DNA from: Bacteroidales bacterium
GTDB lineage: Bacteria; Bacteroidota; Bacteroidia; Bacteroidales; Lentimicrobiaceae
Assembly (NCBI GenBank): GCA_016788045.1
Contig: JAEUTG010000019.1
Location: 31,463 to 95,462, forward strand
Length of the DNA: 64,000 nt
Direction: 5' to 3'
A program made the translations under genes and the position numbers. Positions 54,252 through 62,850 of the stretch are shown here, piece by piece. Each line of letters begins with the position of its first letter. The first letter of the stretch is position 1. The notes below the pieces were generated by a model. It saw only the letters and a list, made by a program, of their open reading frames with translations, did not search any database and was not told the DNA's origin.

Positions 54252-56387
54252 CTATTCGTCGTCTTTCTCCTGTTCTTCGTAGGCCTTGAGCAGGGCAGTC
54301 TGTACATCGCCGGGCACCTGGGCATACTCGGCAAATTTAAGCGAGTAGGTTCCGCTGCCGCTGGTGATCGAACTCAGGGCTGTGGAATAGCGGTTCATTT
54401 CTGCCAGGGGAACTTTTGCGCGCACAATCTGGTAGTTTCCTTCGCTGTCCATTCCCATGATGATGGCACGACGTCCCTGAAGGTCGGTCATGATGTCACC
54501 CATGCGGTCGCCCGGAACCATAACTTCTACATCGTAGATAGGCTCAAGGATCTTGGGGCCGGCATTCTTGAAGGCTTCCTTGAATGCCTGACGGCCGGCG
54601 AGTTTGAAGGCAAGCTCATTGGAGTCAACCGGGTGCATTTTACCATCGTAGATGTTTACCACGATATCACGGGCATAGGAGCCGGTAAGCGGGCCTTCTT
54701 CGATCTTTTCCATAATCCCTTTGAGGATGGCTGGCTGGAAACGGGCGTCGATAGAACCACCGACAATACAGTTGTTGAACACCAGTTTACCACCCCAGGG
54801 AAGATCGTGGGTTTCGGTACCGCGGATGGGGAACTCAGTCTGATTGGGCATTCCCTCAAACCATGGCTGAATCAGCATGTGAACTTCACCAAACTGACCT
54901 GAACCTCCCGACTGCTTTTTGTGACGGTACATGGCTTTGGCCGATTTGGTGATGGTTTCACGGTACGGAATTTTCGGAGCGTAATACTCAATGGAAATCT
55001 TATCAAGGTGTTCGATGATCCACTTGGCAATATTAAGGTGAAGTTCACCCTGTCCGCGCATGATGATCTGCTTCAGTTCCTTGGAATACTCAACGCTGAT
55101 GGTTGGGTCAACCTTCTGGATTTCGGTAAGCGCAACACCCAGTTTTTCGTCATCGGCCGTATTTTTGGCCCTGATCGCCATGGTGATTTTCGGAGCCGGG
55201 AATTCAATAGGAACAATCTCATCGCCTGAATTTTTGGGTGAATTCAGGGTGTGATTGGTACGTACGTTTTTGAGTTTGATGGTGGCCACGATGTCACCTG
55301 CACAGGCTTTCTCAAGCTTTTCACGTTTCTTGCCAGCCACTGCGAACAGCTGTGAAACACGCTCCTTGGAGCCGTTTGCGCTGTTGATCATGTCCATGGC
55401 TTCCACAATTTCACCGGCATAAAGCTTCATAAAAGAGATTTCACCAAGGTGCTCTTCGATGGAGGTTTTAAAGATCAGGGCTGATGCCGGATCGGTGGTT
55501 TTACAGGTCAGTTCTTTGCCTTCTTTGGTTTTGCGGCCGGGCATTTCCTCGGGTGAGGGGATGTAATCAACCACGAAATTGAGCAGGGCATCCACCCCGA
55601 TGTTTGGTTTTGCTCCCACACAAAGAACCGGGAACATGCCACGGTTCATAATGCCCAGTTTCAGACCGCGTTTCAGTTCTTCGGGGGTAAGGGTGCCGTT
55701 TTCGAAAAACGCATCCATAATGGCTTCATCATTTTCAGCAGCTGATTCAATCAGGTTGTTCAGCATCTCTTCAGCCTTGGCCTTGTGTTCGGCAGGGATG
55801 TCAAGCACTTCGGCTTTTCCGCCACCGGCAGGATATTTAAACATCTTCTGCTGGAGAACATCGATGATGGCATTGAAACTCTGGCCTTCATTCACAGGAA
55901 ACTGCAGCGCAGTTACATTGTTTCCGAACTGCGTTTTCAGCTGGCGCATACTCTCTTCAAAACTCGATTTCTCGTGCTCAAGATGGTTGATAAGAAATAC
56001 AACCGGAGTTTTGATGGCATTGGTCTGACGGAAATTGATCTCTGTACCGACCTCAACACCATTCTGGCCGTTGATCAACATGAAAGCAGTATCAGCAACA
56101 TGCAGGGCAGCAACAACTTCACCAATAAAATCGTCGAAACCAGGGGCGTCAATTACATTGATCTTGTGCCCTTTGTGTTCGGCATACAGTACTGTCGATG
56201 TCACTGAGTTCTGACGCTCCAGCTCGATCTGACGGTAGTCCGAAACGGTGTTTTTATCTTCGATTGAGCCGCGTCTGTTGATCACGCCGCCTTCAAATAA
56301 AATGGCTTCCGATAAGGTTGTTTTTCCTGTTTTTGCACCGCCTATGAGTACAATATTCCTTAACTCATTTGTTTTGTAAACCTTCAT
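54252..56387 (-). CDS. Elongation factor G paralog, EF-G2 type
   Basis: This 711-residue protein has all EF-G domains, but the G domain departs from the active form. The phosphate loop is GGAKTGKTT (16-24). The G3 motif reads DAPGFDDF (80-87), with phenylalanine where active factors have the catalytic histidine (DxPGHxDF). The G4 motif is NHLE (134-137) instead of NKxD. Domain IV and V motifs such as YRHKKQSGGSGQFGEV and DLQGRRAIIMGM are intact. This matches the Bacteroides EF-G2 class, reported to promote translocation without GTP hydrolysis. It is not the housekeeping fusA. Confidence 0.9.
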   Translation of the reverse strand: MKVYKTNELRNIVLIGGAKTGKTTLSEAILFEGGVINRRGSIEDKNTVSDYRQIELERQNSVTSTVLYAEHKGHKINVIDAPGFDDFIGEVVAALHVADTAFMLINGQNGVEVGTEINFRQTNAIKTPVVFLINHLEHEKSSFEESMRQLKTQFGNNVTALQFPVNEGQSFNAIIDVLQQKMFKYPAGGGKAEVLDIPAEHKAKAEEMLNNLIESAAENDEAIMDAFFENGTLTPEELKRGLKLGIMNRGMFPVLCVGAKPNIGVDALLNFVVDYIPSPEEMPGRKTKEGKELTCKTTDPASALIFKTSIEEHLGEISFMKLYAGEIVEAMDMINSANGSKERVSQLFAVAGKKREKLEKACAGDIVATIKLKNVRTNHTLNSPKNSGDEIVPIEFPAPKITMAIRAKNTADDEKLGVALTEIQKVDPTISVEYSKELKQIIMRGQGELHLNIAKWIIEHLDKISIEYYAPKIPYRETITKSAKAMYRHKKQSGGSGQFGEVHMLIQPWFEGMPNQTEFPIRGTETHDLPWGGKLVFNNCIVGGSIDARFQPAILKGIMEKIEEGPLTGSYARDIVVNIYDGKMHPVDSNELAFKLAGRQAFKEAFKNAGPKILEPIYDVEVMVPGDRMGDIMTDLQGRRAIIMGMDSEGNYQIVRAKVPLAEMNRYSTALSSITSGSGTYSLKFAEYAQVPGDVQTALLKAYEEQEKDDE

Positions 56388-56431
56388 GTTTTTAGCAAGT
56401 TATGATGATTAATCCTGTTCTGAAAGGGCGA

Positions 56432-56461
56432 CAAAGTTATAAAAATCTGCAAAATAACAAA
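56432..56461 (-). promoter_or_regulatory. Promoter of the EF-G2-like gene
   Basis: On the minus strand TTTG (complement of 56458-56461), 18 bp, then TAACTTTG (56432-56439) matches the Bacteroidota promoter well. The leader to the ATG is about 40 nt. Confidence 0.7.
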
Positions 56462-56530
56462 ACCCGGATGAAAAATAGTGTAATGAAGCACAGGCATGGG
56501 GCCTGTCTGACTGCCGTCAGAGCAGGCAGG

Positions 56531-56612
56531 CATGGAGCATGGGGCAAGGAGCATGGGGCATGGAGCATGGAGCATGGGGCATGGAGCATGGAGCATGGGG
56601 CATGGAGCATGG
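56531..56612. repeat. GCATGGA heptamer minisatellite
   Basis: About eleven tandem 7-bp units, GCATGGA or GCATGGG with one GCAAGGA. A GCCTGTC/GGCAGGC hairpin (56501-56532) adjoins it. It is upstream of the EF-G2 promoter. Apparent reading frames through it only reflect the 7-bp period. Confidence 0.9.
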
Positions 56613-56616
56613 TGGC

Positions 56617-56667
56617 TGTCTTGTCCTGAAATAGGTTTACAGGAAAAGTAAACTAAAAACAGGACTA
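56617..56667. repeat. Small element with TGTCCTG...CAGGACTA ends, copy 1
   Basis: The 51-bp unit starts TGTCTTGTCCTG and ends CAGGACTA. Inside is a second inverted pair, GTTTAC and GTAAAC. It looks like the fused two ends of an insertion sequence or a tiny palindromic element. It is followed 7 bp later by a second copy. Confidence 0.65.
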
Positions 56668-56674
56668 TGAAAGT

Positions 56675-56723
56675 TGTCTTGTCCTGAAGTAAGTTTACAA
56701 ACAGCGGGAAAAAATCAGGACTA
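56675..56723. repeat. Small element with TGTCCTG...CAGGACTA ends, copy 2
   Basis: This 49-bp copy of the preceding element starts TGTCTTGTCCTGAAGTAAGT and ends ATCAGGACTA. The interior diverges in its right half. A single left end of the same kind lies at 19879. Confidence 0.65.
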
Positions 56724-56776
56724 CGTTATTCCGGTCATGAAGGTCTGGTAAAAAGTACCTGACGGTAATGTACCAA

Positions 56777-57703
56777 TCAGTCAACCAGCTCAATGTCAAA
56801 CTGAACGAGGTCGGTAAACTGCCTGATACGGTCGTTGAGTTCCCCGTTCCTGATAGCCTGAAGGCCTTCGGTACCGAACTTTTCCACCGTGAAGGAGGCC
56901 ATGGCAGAACCGTAAATGATGGCCCTTTTCATATTCTCGAAGGAAATATCACCGGTTTTGGCCAAGTAACCAATAAAACCACCGGCAAAGGTATCGCCGG
57001 CTCCGGTCGGATCAAACACCTCCTCCAACGGAAGAGCCGGGGCAAAGAATACACTGTCGCGGTTAAAAAGCAGGGCGCCGTGTTCCCCTTTTTTTATCAC
57101 CAGATACTCAGGGCCCATGGCAATGATTTTACGGGCGGCCCTGATGAGTGAGTATTCTCCCGACAACTGTCTGGCTTCTTCGTCGTTGATGGTAAGCACA
57201 TCCACCATTCCGATCACCTCCAGCAGGTCGTCCCAGGCTGTGTTCATCCAGTAGTTCATCGTATCCATCACAATGAGCCTTGGCCGCTGGGTAAATTGCC
57301 CGATCACCCGCTTTTGTATCTGTGGGGTAAGATTCCCCAGCATCAGAAAATCAGCTGATTTATAGGACTCTGGGAGCACCGGATCGAAATCGGCCAGTAC
57401 ATTCAGCTCGGTAGCCAGGGTGTCGCGGGTGTTCATGTCGTTGTGATAACGGCCGGCCCAGAAAAAGGTCTTCCCCTCAGGGATAATTTTAATGCCTTCC
57501 GTGTCAACACCGTTTTCATTCAGCAGATCCAGGTATTCCTCTGGGAAATCGCCTCCGATTACCGAAACAATCTTCGCATCAACATTCAGTTTTCCGGCAG
57601 CGAGTCCGATAAAGGTGGCTGCCCCGCCGAGGATTTTATCGGTTTTACCGAAAGGGGTTTCAATGGCATCAAAGGCAACAGTTCCGACAACAACTAAGCT
57701 CAT
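56777..57703 (-). CDS. PfkB-family sugar or nucleoside kinase
   Basis: This 308-residue ribokinase-fold protein has GGAATFIGLAAGKLN near the N-terminus, the DTMNYW segment in the core and the catalytic signature DPTGAGDTFAGGFIGYL with the base aspartate in GAGD. The substrate could be a sugar, adenosine or another small alcohol; it cannot be set from the sequence. It has a good promoter and no co-directional partner close by. Confidence 0.88.
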   Translation of the reverse strand: MSLVVVGTVAFDAIETPFGKTDKILGGAATFIGLAAGKLNVDAKIVSVIGGDFPEEYLDLLNENGVDTEGIKIIPEGKTFFWAGRYHNDMNTRDTLATELNVLADFDPVLPESYKSADFLMLGNLTPQIQKRVIGQFTQRPRLIVMDTMNYWMNTAWDDLLEVIGMVDVLTINDEEARQLSGEYSLIRAARKIIAMGPEYLVIKKGEHGALLFNRDSVFFAPALPLEEVFDPTGAGDTFAGGFIGYLAKTGDISFENMKRAIIYGSAMASFTVEKFGTEGLQAIRNGELNDRIRQFTDLVQFDIELVD

Positions 57704-57729
57704 GGTAAATGAATTAAGATTCAGGGCTG

Positions 57730-57758
57730 CAAAGGTAAAGATTTCCGCTTGCTGACAA
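57730..57758 (-). promoter_or_regulatory. Promoter of the PfkB kinase gene
   Basis: On the minus strand TTTG (complement of 57755-57758), 17 bp, then TACCTTTG (57730-57737) matches the Bacteroidota consensus. The predicted leader is about 20 nt. Confidence 0.7.
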
Positions 57759-58293
57759 ACCTATTATTTGCCGTAAAATCGTTTGTTATTCAGAAAGGGG
57801 CGAGGGACGCTGAAAAGGGACGAAGGACCACCGTTCTAGGTAGACTTTCGTCACTTAACATCTGACAAGGGGACAAGGAGACAAGGAGACAAGGAGACAA
57901 GGAGACAAGGAGACAAGGAGACAAGGGGACAAGGAGATAGGATTCCAAGCTTCCCGGACCGGTAACGAAAGTCAGGAAACCGGAATTTCGGGATTTGGAA
58001 ACACTGTTGTCCGGGGAAAATAATTGGTTTTCTTTGAACTGATTGATAAAACCGGATTACAGCCATTATTCAAAACAGGTGTCTTACTTTCTTTTTTTGA
58101 CACCAACACACGAAATCACTCAACATCACCAAATTATTTATCTGATTTAAAGCAATTCCTGCCTGACTGCTCAGGCAGACAGGTTGGTGGCTTGGGGTTT
58201 TGGTTTCAAGGTATCTTTTACTGTAAGCGGACAATAATGATTTGGAAATGAAGATTTTGCTTACTTTCCCTTCACATTCTCCCTGCTTCCGTC
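57759..58293. other. Intergenic region with ACAAGGAG minisatellite and hairpin
   Basis: A 535-bp stretch. An 8-bp tandem repeat, ACAAGGAG, runs about nine times at 57864-57937. A TGCCTGA/TCAGGCA hairpin at 58158-58183 resembles the hairpins inside the TTTTTAC arrays and at 56501. No gene is supported. Confidence 0.75.
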
Positions 58294-59127
58294 CTACTTC
58301 GATGTACTCTCAATTACATTGATGTACAGGGTATCGGAATTCAGTCCGGTAAAAATGCCATAGCCATTGGTGATGCTGGTGGAGGGGTTGCGCAGATTGA
58401 GTGAGCTGTTGGTGGTTTGTTCGTAAAGGGTGGCATAATCGGGAAGCACATGAAAAACAATGACCCGATGCCGGCCGAAGTATTCAAAATCAAAGGGCCT
58501 GATCATCTCGGTGGCTGAGGTGGTGGGTGATTTGCGGAAGCGGTTGCCGGGCGGTTCCTCATCGCCGAAGTCCCTGATGGGGTCAAGGGTTTCTTCGATG
58601 TTTTCGACCACCACCATGTAGTAGGAAGCATCCTCATTGTCCCAGGTAATGGAAACCGGGTCGCTCATGCTGCCCATGCCACCGGGTCCTGAGGTACTGT
58701 CCATGCGTGGAACGTACATTTTCGTTGCCGTTTGGGTGAGGTTCAAGGGTTTGGAGGGGATATAGGTAAAAGCGGTAACCGGTCGTTCATCAAAGGTGAA
58801 GGAGAGCCGCAACGTATCTCCCTCATCCAGCCCTTGCCTGTAGCCGTAATACCAGCCGCTGTCGCCCGGTGTCAGCATTAAGGCTGATCCCTTCACGGAA
58901 AGGCTTACACTGAGGTTTTCGATATCATCGGCTGAATAGGCTGCATCGCTGAAAAAAGGCAGCTGCCTGCTGATTTTCACTGCCACCGAATCTCCAGGCA
59001 GCAGATAGGCCTCCACTACGGGAAAATCGGTATAGGCACTGCCGGAATCGTCGGTGCAGGCGCTGGCCAGCACAAGAAGGCTGACGGTAAGCACGAATAA
59101 TTGCTTTCTCTTGGATCTTATGTTCAT
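58294..59127 (-). CDS. DUF4249-family lipoprotein
   Basis: This 277-residue protein has a lipoprotein signal (VLASAC, cysteine about residue 24) followed by beta-rich sequence. The start of the mature part, FPVVEAYLLPGDSVAVKISR, and a middle with WDNEDASYYMVVVENIE match the Bacteroidota DUF4249 family. Such proteins are usually encoded next to a TonB-dependent receptor, as here, and probably sit at the outer membrane as its partner. The ligand is unknown. Confidence 0.8.
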   Translation of the reverse strand: MNIRSKRKQLFVLTVSLLVLASACTDDSGSAYTDFPVVEAYLLPGDSVAVKISRQLPFFSDAAYSADDIENLSVSLSVKGSALMLTPGDSGWYYGYRQGLDEGDTLRLSFTFDERPVTAFTYIPSKPLNLTQTATKMYVPRMDSTSGPGGMGSMSDPVSITWDNEDASYYMVVVENIEETLDPIRDFGDEEPPGNRFRKSPTTSATEMIRPFDFEYFGRHRVIVFHVLPDYATLYEQTTNSSLNLRNPSTSITNGYGIFTGLNSDTLYINVIESTSK

Positions 59128-59169
59128 TTTTTTCTGGATTTTTGGTTCGATACTGCCGGCAACCCACCC

Positions 59170-62100
59170 CTACCTGAACTTCAGCGAGAGGGTGAGGTTG
59201 GGGGTGAAGCCAAGATAATTGACATTGGTTTCGAGAATGCTGCCGTCTTCGATGGTGAAGGTTTTATACCAGACATTGGTACGGTTGTACGCATTGAACA
59301 GTGAAAGCCCGATATAGCCGATTTCGCGGCGCTTGCGCTCGCCTTTCATGCCTTTGAGAAGTTTATAATTGGCGGCCAGATCAAGGCGGTGATAATCGGG
59401 CAAGCGGATGCTGTTTTTTTCGGTAACCGTAAAGAACTCCTGTTCGGTGCCATCGAGCAGGGTGATGGTATAGGCGCCGGAAGGAGCCGTATAGGGCCGC
59501 CCTGTTGCAAAAATCCAGGTAGCCGAGAAGTCCCACCGCTTGTACCTGAACTGGCCGACTGCTTTGAATTCATGGGTTACATCCTGGTTGGCCGGGTAGA
59601 AAGCCGGGCTGTAGATTTCAAAACGGTTGCGGGCTTCCCCCAGGGTATAGCTCAGCCATCCGTTGAGGTTGCCAGCCTTGCGTTGTGCGAGCAGTTCAAG
59701 ACCCCTTGCTTTGCTGGTTCCGCTGTAGAAATTTTCGTCGTAACTCACCCCCATGGGCGAGCTGTTGAAACGCAGGGAGTATTCGGTGATGTTGGAAAGT
59801 TCTTTGTAATAGGCTTCAGCGCTGAAAAGGTAGCTGTTGTTCTCGTAAGAAATCCCGGCGATGTAGTGAACGGCTGAACTAACCGGAACAGAGGTGTTGT
59901 CACTCAGCAACCAGAAATCGCGGCTTCCCGACAATATGTCTTCACGCGTAACCCGGTTTACAAACTGGTAATACTTTCCGGTAGATGCCTTGAGGCTGAG
60001 TTTTCCGGTGAGGTTGTAGCTGAAGAGGAAACGTGGTTCATAATAGAGCTTGCCCGTTGATTCAGCATAACTGCTCCTGAGGCCCGGCAGGAGCAGCAGT
60101 TTATCCTCAAGTAGTTTGATGCTTGTCTGAAGATAGGTAGTTGCAAGTAGGGCCTTGTTCTGTTTTTCAAGCACATTTGAGGTGTCGTTCTGAGCATAGC
60201 TGTAGTTAATGTCGAAGTAAGTGCCGGCAAACCCAAACTGAAGCTGCGTATGCCGGGAGACATCCCACTGGTAGTCGGATTTGAGGCTGAAATCGCGCAG
60301 ATCGTTGTTTTCGATCACTCCCATGCGGGTAGTGGTTTCTACATCGTCCACTTCGATGGTACGGTCGGAGGTGCGGTCGCGGTCGCTGAAGTAGTTGGAG
60401 TAACTGGCCACCGTGTTACCGAGCAGTTTCTCGTTCCACCGGCGTGCCCAGCGGAGGCTGATTCCGGTATTTCCATAGCGGGTAAGGTCAGTGGTGTTCA
60501 TGTTAAAATCACGACCTCCTCCCCCGAATCCGCTGGCACTCACATCGGAGCTGTTGTCGAGCTTATCGGTGCCATTGTAAAGGCTGAGCGAGAGCTGGTC
60601 TTTGTCGCTGAAGCGATAGGTAACCTTGGCATTAAGGTCGTAGAAATAGTTGGTTGCTTCCGACTCCTGAACCTGGCGTCCTCCGGGTCCCATGGCAGGC
60701 TGATCGGCCTGATCGCTGCTGCCGTTAAATTTCTTGAAGATGGCATCGTACAGTGCCCCTTTGTATGAATGCCGGAAAGTTACCACCGAGCTGAATTTCT
60801 CACCCCAGGGCACTTCAGCTAATAGGTTCATGCTCAACAGGCTGATGTCTCCCCCAGCATTGAACTTCTTCTGATTCCCGTCCTTGCCGGTGATTTCGGT
60901 AACGCTGGAGAGACGCCCCCCGAACCTCGGTTCGAAGCCCCCCTTGTAAAGCTGAACATCCTTGATGGCATTGGCATTAAAAGCACTGAAGAAACCATAG
61001 AGGTGGTCGACATGATAAACGGTAAAGCCATCGTACAGCACCAGGTTCTGATCCGGTGTTCCACCCCTGACATACAAACCGGAAGAAGACTCGTTGGCGG
61101 CACTGATGCCCGGCATCAGCTGAAAGGAACGCATGATGTCTTTCTCACCCAATCCGGGCAGCTGTTCCATTTTGCGCGGAGTCATCTTCACGGAACTCAC
61201 TTCGGCCCTTCCGGCCAGGACCACCTCTTCTTTTCTTCCGACTATGGAGACCGCCTTCAGGGTGTAGGCCGACTGCCGGAGCTCTATGGTGAGGTTTTTC
61301 TTTGGCATAAAAGGAGTCAGAAAGACCTCTGTGCGGTCGTAGCCCATATATTGAACCACCAGCACACTGGTATCGCAAGGAATTTTCACCATGGTAAAGA
61401 AGCCATCGGCATTGGCGGTGCTGCCCATGGTGGTTCCCTTTACCTGCACCGTGGCAAAAGGCAGGGCTTCGCCGGTGGCTTTGTCGCGGATAATCCCTGT
61501 AAGGGTGAAGTTGAAGGCCTGGGGTTTGCCGAAATAGGTTTTTCGTGGCCTGGTAAATTCCTCTGCATCTCCTTCGGCCTCAATCGTTTCATCGATGTAA
61601 AAGTTGCCCGACTCATCGGATTCTTTCGCATCTGCCAGCTCGTAATTGATGGCTGTTTCACGGAAAACCTCTTCCGGTTTGGCCTTTGCAGAGGTGTCGG
61701 CCGGAGCCTCTGAAGCAAGCCGTATGGTTTTGAATGTTTTGTCGAGGCGCATCAGGGCAATGTCAGCCCGTGAGATATCCGGGTCATCCACCTGCAGAAA
61801 CAGGTTGGCGTTGCCGTACTGAAAATGGAACGTAAGCAGGCTGGCCATGGCATCAAGACACTGGAGTTTCGATTGGGGCGTATTTCCCCGGGATGGAAGA
61901 TAAACAAACAGGTAATTGGCAAATGACGGAAGGGTGTGCAGTGTATCCCCGTCAAAAACTGCCATGGCGGTTTCTCCCGGCTTCCCGACCATGAAGAGAA
62001 ATGGCTGTCGGTTGCTGTGGTAAATATCATGCTGGCTGAAACAGACATAATTAAAGTAACACTGATTGCCCGGATTGTTGAAACTGAATTCCAGTGGCTG

Positions 62101-62190
62101 AGCCCTGGCAGAATTGAAGAAGATCGAAAGGAGGACGGCAGCCATCAGAAAAGCGGATGTTTTCAGCGGCAGAATTGGTTTTTCAGTCAT
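59170..62190 (-). CDS. TonB-dependent receptor with carboxypeptidase-like regulatory domain
   Basis: This 1006-residue outer-membrane receptor has a signal peptide and an unusual ~200-residue N-terminal region. A carboxypeptidase-regulatory-like domain (about 228-310, LTGIIRDKATGEALPFATVQVKG) and a plug domain with GLYVRGGTPDQNLVLYDGF near 370-390 follow. A 22-strand barrel ends LSLKFR. The N-terminal part has short strands and a linker with DESGNFYIDETIEAEGDAEE. It works with the DUF4249 lipoprotein 42 bp downstream, probably to import a nutrient. Confidence 0.9.
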   Translation of the reverse strand: MTEKPILPLKTSAFLMAAVLLSIFFNSARAQPLEFSFNNPGNQCYFNYVCFSQHDIYHSNRQPFLFMVGKPGETAMAVFDGDTLHTLPSFANYLFVYLPSRGNTPQSKLQCLDAMASLLTFHFQYGNANLFLQVDDPDISRADIALMRLDKTFKTIRLASEAPADTSAKAKPEEVFRETAINYELADAKESDESGNFYIDETIEAEGDAEEFTRPRKTYFGKPQAFNFTLTGIIRDKATGEALPFATVQVKGTTMGSTANADGFFTMVKIPCDTSVLVVQYMGYDRTEVFLTPFMPKKNLTIELRQSAYTLKAVSIVGRKEEVVLAGRAEVSSVKMTPRKMEQLPGLGEKDIMRSFQLMPGISAANESSSGLYVRGGTPDQNLVLYDGFTVYHVDHLYGFFSAFNANAIKDVQLYKGGFEPRFGGRLSSVTEITGKDGNQKKFNAGGDISLLSMNLLAEVPWGEKFSSVVTFRHSYKGALYDAIFKKFNGSSDQADQPAMGPGGRQVQESEATNYFYDLNAKVTYRFSDKDQLSLSLYNGTDKLDNSSDVSASGFGGGGRDFNMNTTDLTRYGNTGISLRWARRWNEKLLGNTVASYSNYFSDRDRTSDRTIEVDDVETTTRMGVIENNDLRDFSLKSDYQWDVSRHTQLQFGFAGTYFDINYSYAQNDTSNVLEKQNKALLATTYLQTSIKLLEDKLLLLPGLRSSYAESTGKLYYEPRFLFSYNLTGKLSLKASTGKYYQFVNRVTREDILSGSRDFWLLSDNTSVPVSSAVHYIAGISYENNSYLFSAEAYYKELSNITEYSLRFNSSPMGVSYDENFYSGTSKARGLELLAQRKAGNLNGWLSYTLGEARNRFEIYSPAFYPANQDVTHEFKAVGQFRYKRWDFSATWIFATGRPYTAPSGAYTITLLDGTEQEFFTVTEKNSIRLPDYHRLDLAANYKLLKGMKGERKRREIGYIGLSLFNAYNRTNVWYKTFTIEDGSILETNVNYLGFTPNLTLSLKFR

Positions 62191-62217
62191 GGGAGCAGCT
62201 TACACAGTTCAGGGCAG

Positions 62218-62225
62218 CAAAACTA
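62218..62225 (-). promoter_or_regulatory. -7 promoter element of the TonB receptor gene
   Basis: On the minus strand TAGTTTTG fits TAnnTTTG, 27 bp before the start. A TTTTG complement at 62250 is 24 bp away, a little beyond the usual spacing. Confidence 0.45.
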
Positions 62226-62439
62226 AATCCGCTGCGAAAAGCAGGAAAACAAAATAGATGAACCGGCCTTTTTTAATGAAGTACACCGCTGAATTACCGA
62301 TGACCAGCCCTGGCAGTTGCAAGCCGGCTCAGTGCCAAACATGTTCCATGCCAGTAATGTTATGTATCTGTCAGTTATTCAGATGTTTGTAAAATTTTCC
62401 GGAATAGATGCCTGAATATTCCGGTCAGGTGAAACTTCG

Positions 62440-62480
62440 GATGCAGCTTGCCACTGGCCGTGATCGGGGCTGCATCTTTT
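62440..62480 (+). terminator. Orphan terminator-like hairpin upstream of the tRNA-Asn cluster
   Basis: GATGCAGC (62440-62447) and GCTGCATC (62469-62476) enclose 21 bases, with a TTTTT tail on the plus strand. No plus-strand gene precedes it for several kb, so it could end an unseen small RNA or be chance. The rest of the 62226-62543 gap shows nothing supported. Confidence 0.4.
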
Positions 62481-62543
62481 TCAGGCAGATCAGAAAATGG
62501 ATAAAACAGGTCAGGTGAAAAATTAAAAAAAATTGCCATGCAC

Positions 62544-62573
62544 TTGTTTATTTAATTTTTTGATGTAATTTTG
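62544..62573 (+). promoter_or_regulatory. Promoter of the tRNA-Asn cluster
   Basis: TTG (62544-62546), 19 bp, then TAATTTTG (62566-62573), an exact TAnnTTTG match. The predicted start is about 62580, just before the first broken tRNA copy, so the broken copies would be transcribed with the intact tRNA. Confidence 0.7.
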
Positions 62574-62596
62574 CAGCCCTGATACAGAAAAAATAT

Positions 62597-62688
62597 TCCT
62601 CCTTAGCTCAGTCGGTTATCCCGTAGATACGGGACGAAGTCTCGGGATTAATCAGAGGGTCGAAGGAAATTTGAAATAAGAGCATTAT
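62597..62688 (+). pseudogene. Broken tRNA-Asn copy 1 with palindrome insertion
   Basis: TCCTCCTTAGCTCAGTCGGT matches the 5' end of the intact tRNA-Asn. After GTTA the D-stem 3' half and anticodon 5' half are replaced by two palindromes (TCCCGTAGATACGGGA, then CGAAGTCTCGGGA). It then rejoins at TTAATCAGAGGGTC, the anticodon 3' arm and variable region. The T arm and acceptor 3' strand are absent. A 27-bp trailer, AAGGAAATTTGAAATAAGAG and flanks, links to copy 2. Confidence 0.85.
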
Positions 62689-62770
62689 TCCTCCTTAGCT
62701 CAGTCGGTTAGAGCCCCGAAGTCTCGGGATTAATCAGAGGGTCAAAGGAAATTTGAAATAAGAGCATTAT
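62689..62770 (+). pseudogene. Broken tRNA-Asn copy 2 with palindrome insertion
   Basis: This copy is identical to the intact tRNA through GAGC of the D arm. CCCGAAGTCTCGGGA then takes the place of ATCTGACTG, followed by TTAATCAGAGGGTC. The same AAGGAAATTTGAAATAAGAG trailer follows and abuts the intact gene. Without the T arm and acceptor 3' side it cannot be a tRNA. Confidence 0.87.
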
Positions 62771-62844
62771 TCCTCCTTAGCTCAGTCGGTTAGAGCATCT
62801 GACTGTTAATCAGAGGGTCGCTAGTTCAAGTCTAGCAGGGGGAG
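62771..62844 (+). tRNA. tRNA-Asn (anticodon GTT)
   Basis: A full cloverleaf of 74 nt. The acceptor is TCCTCCT/AGGGGGA, the D stem GCTC/GAGC, the anticodon stem TCTGA/TCAGA around CTGTTAA, the T arm GCTAG-TTCAAGT-CTAGC and the discriminator base G. The 3' CCA is not encoded (CAAAAG follows). It is preceded by two broken copies and followed at once by a terminator. Confidence 0.95.
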
Positions 62845-62850
62845 CAAAAG

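Noticed and set aside
53575..54334. Small coding frames within the 49-bp array and over the EF-G2 end (minus strand)
   Set aside because: The 49-bp period shifts the frame in each unit, and the peptides are only translated repeats.
56402..56629. 75-codon frame with HGAWSME repeats
   Set aside because: It is just the translation of a 7-bp minisatellite.
62689..62770. A second functional tRNA-Asn
   Set aside because: It lacks the T arm and the 3' acceptor strand, and its anticodon arm is replaced.
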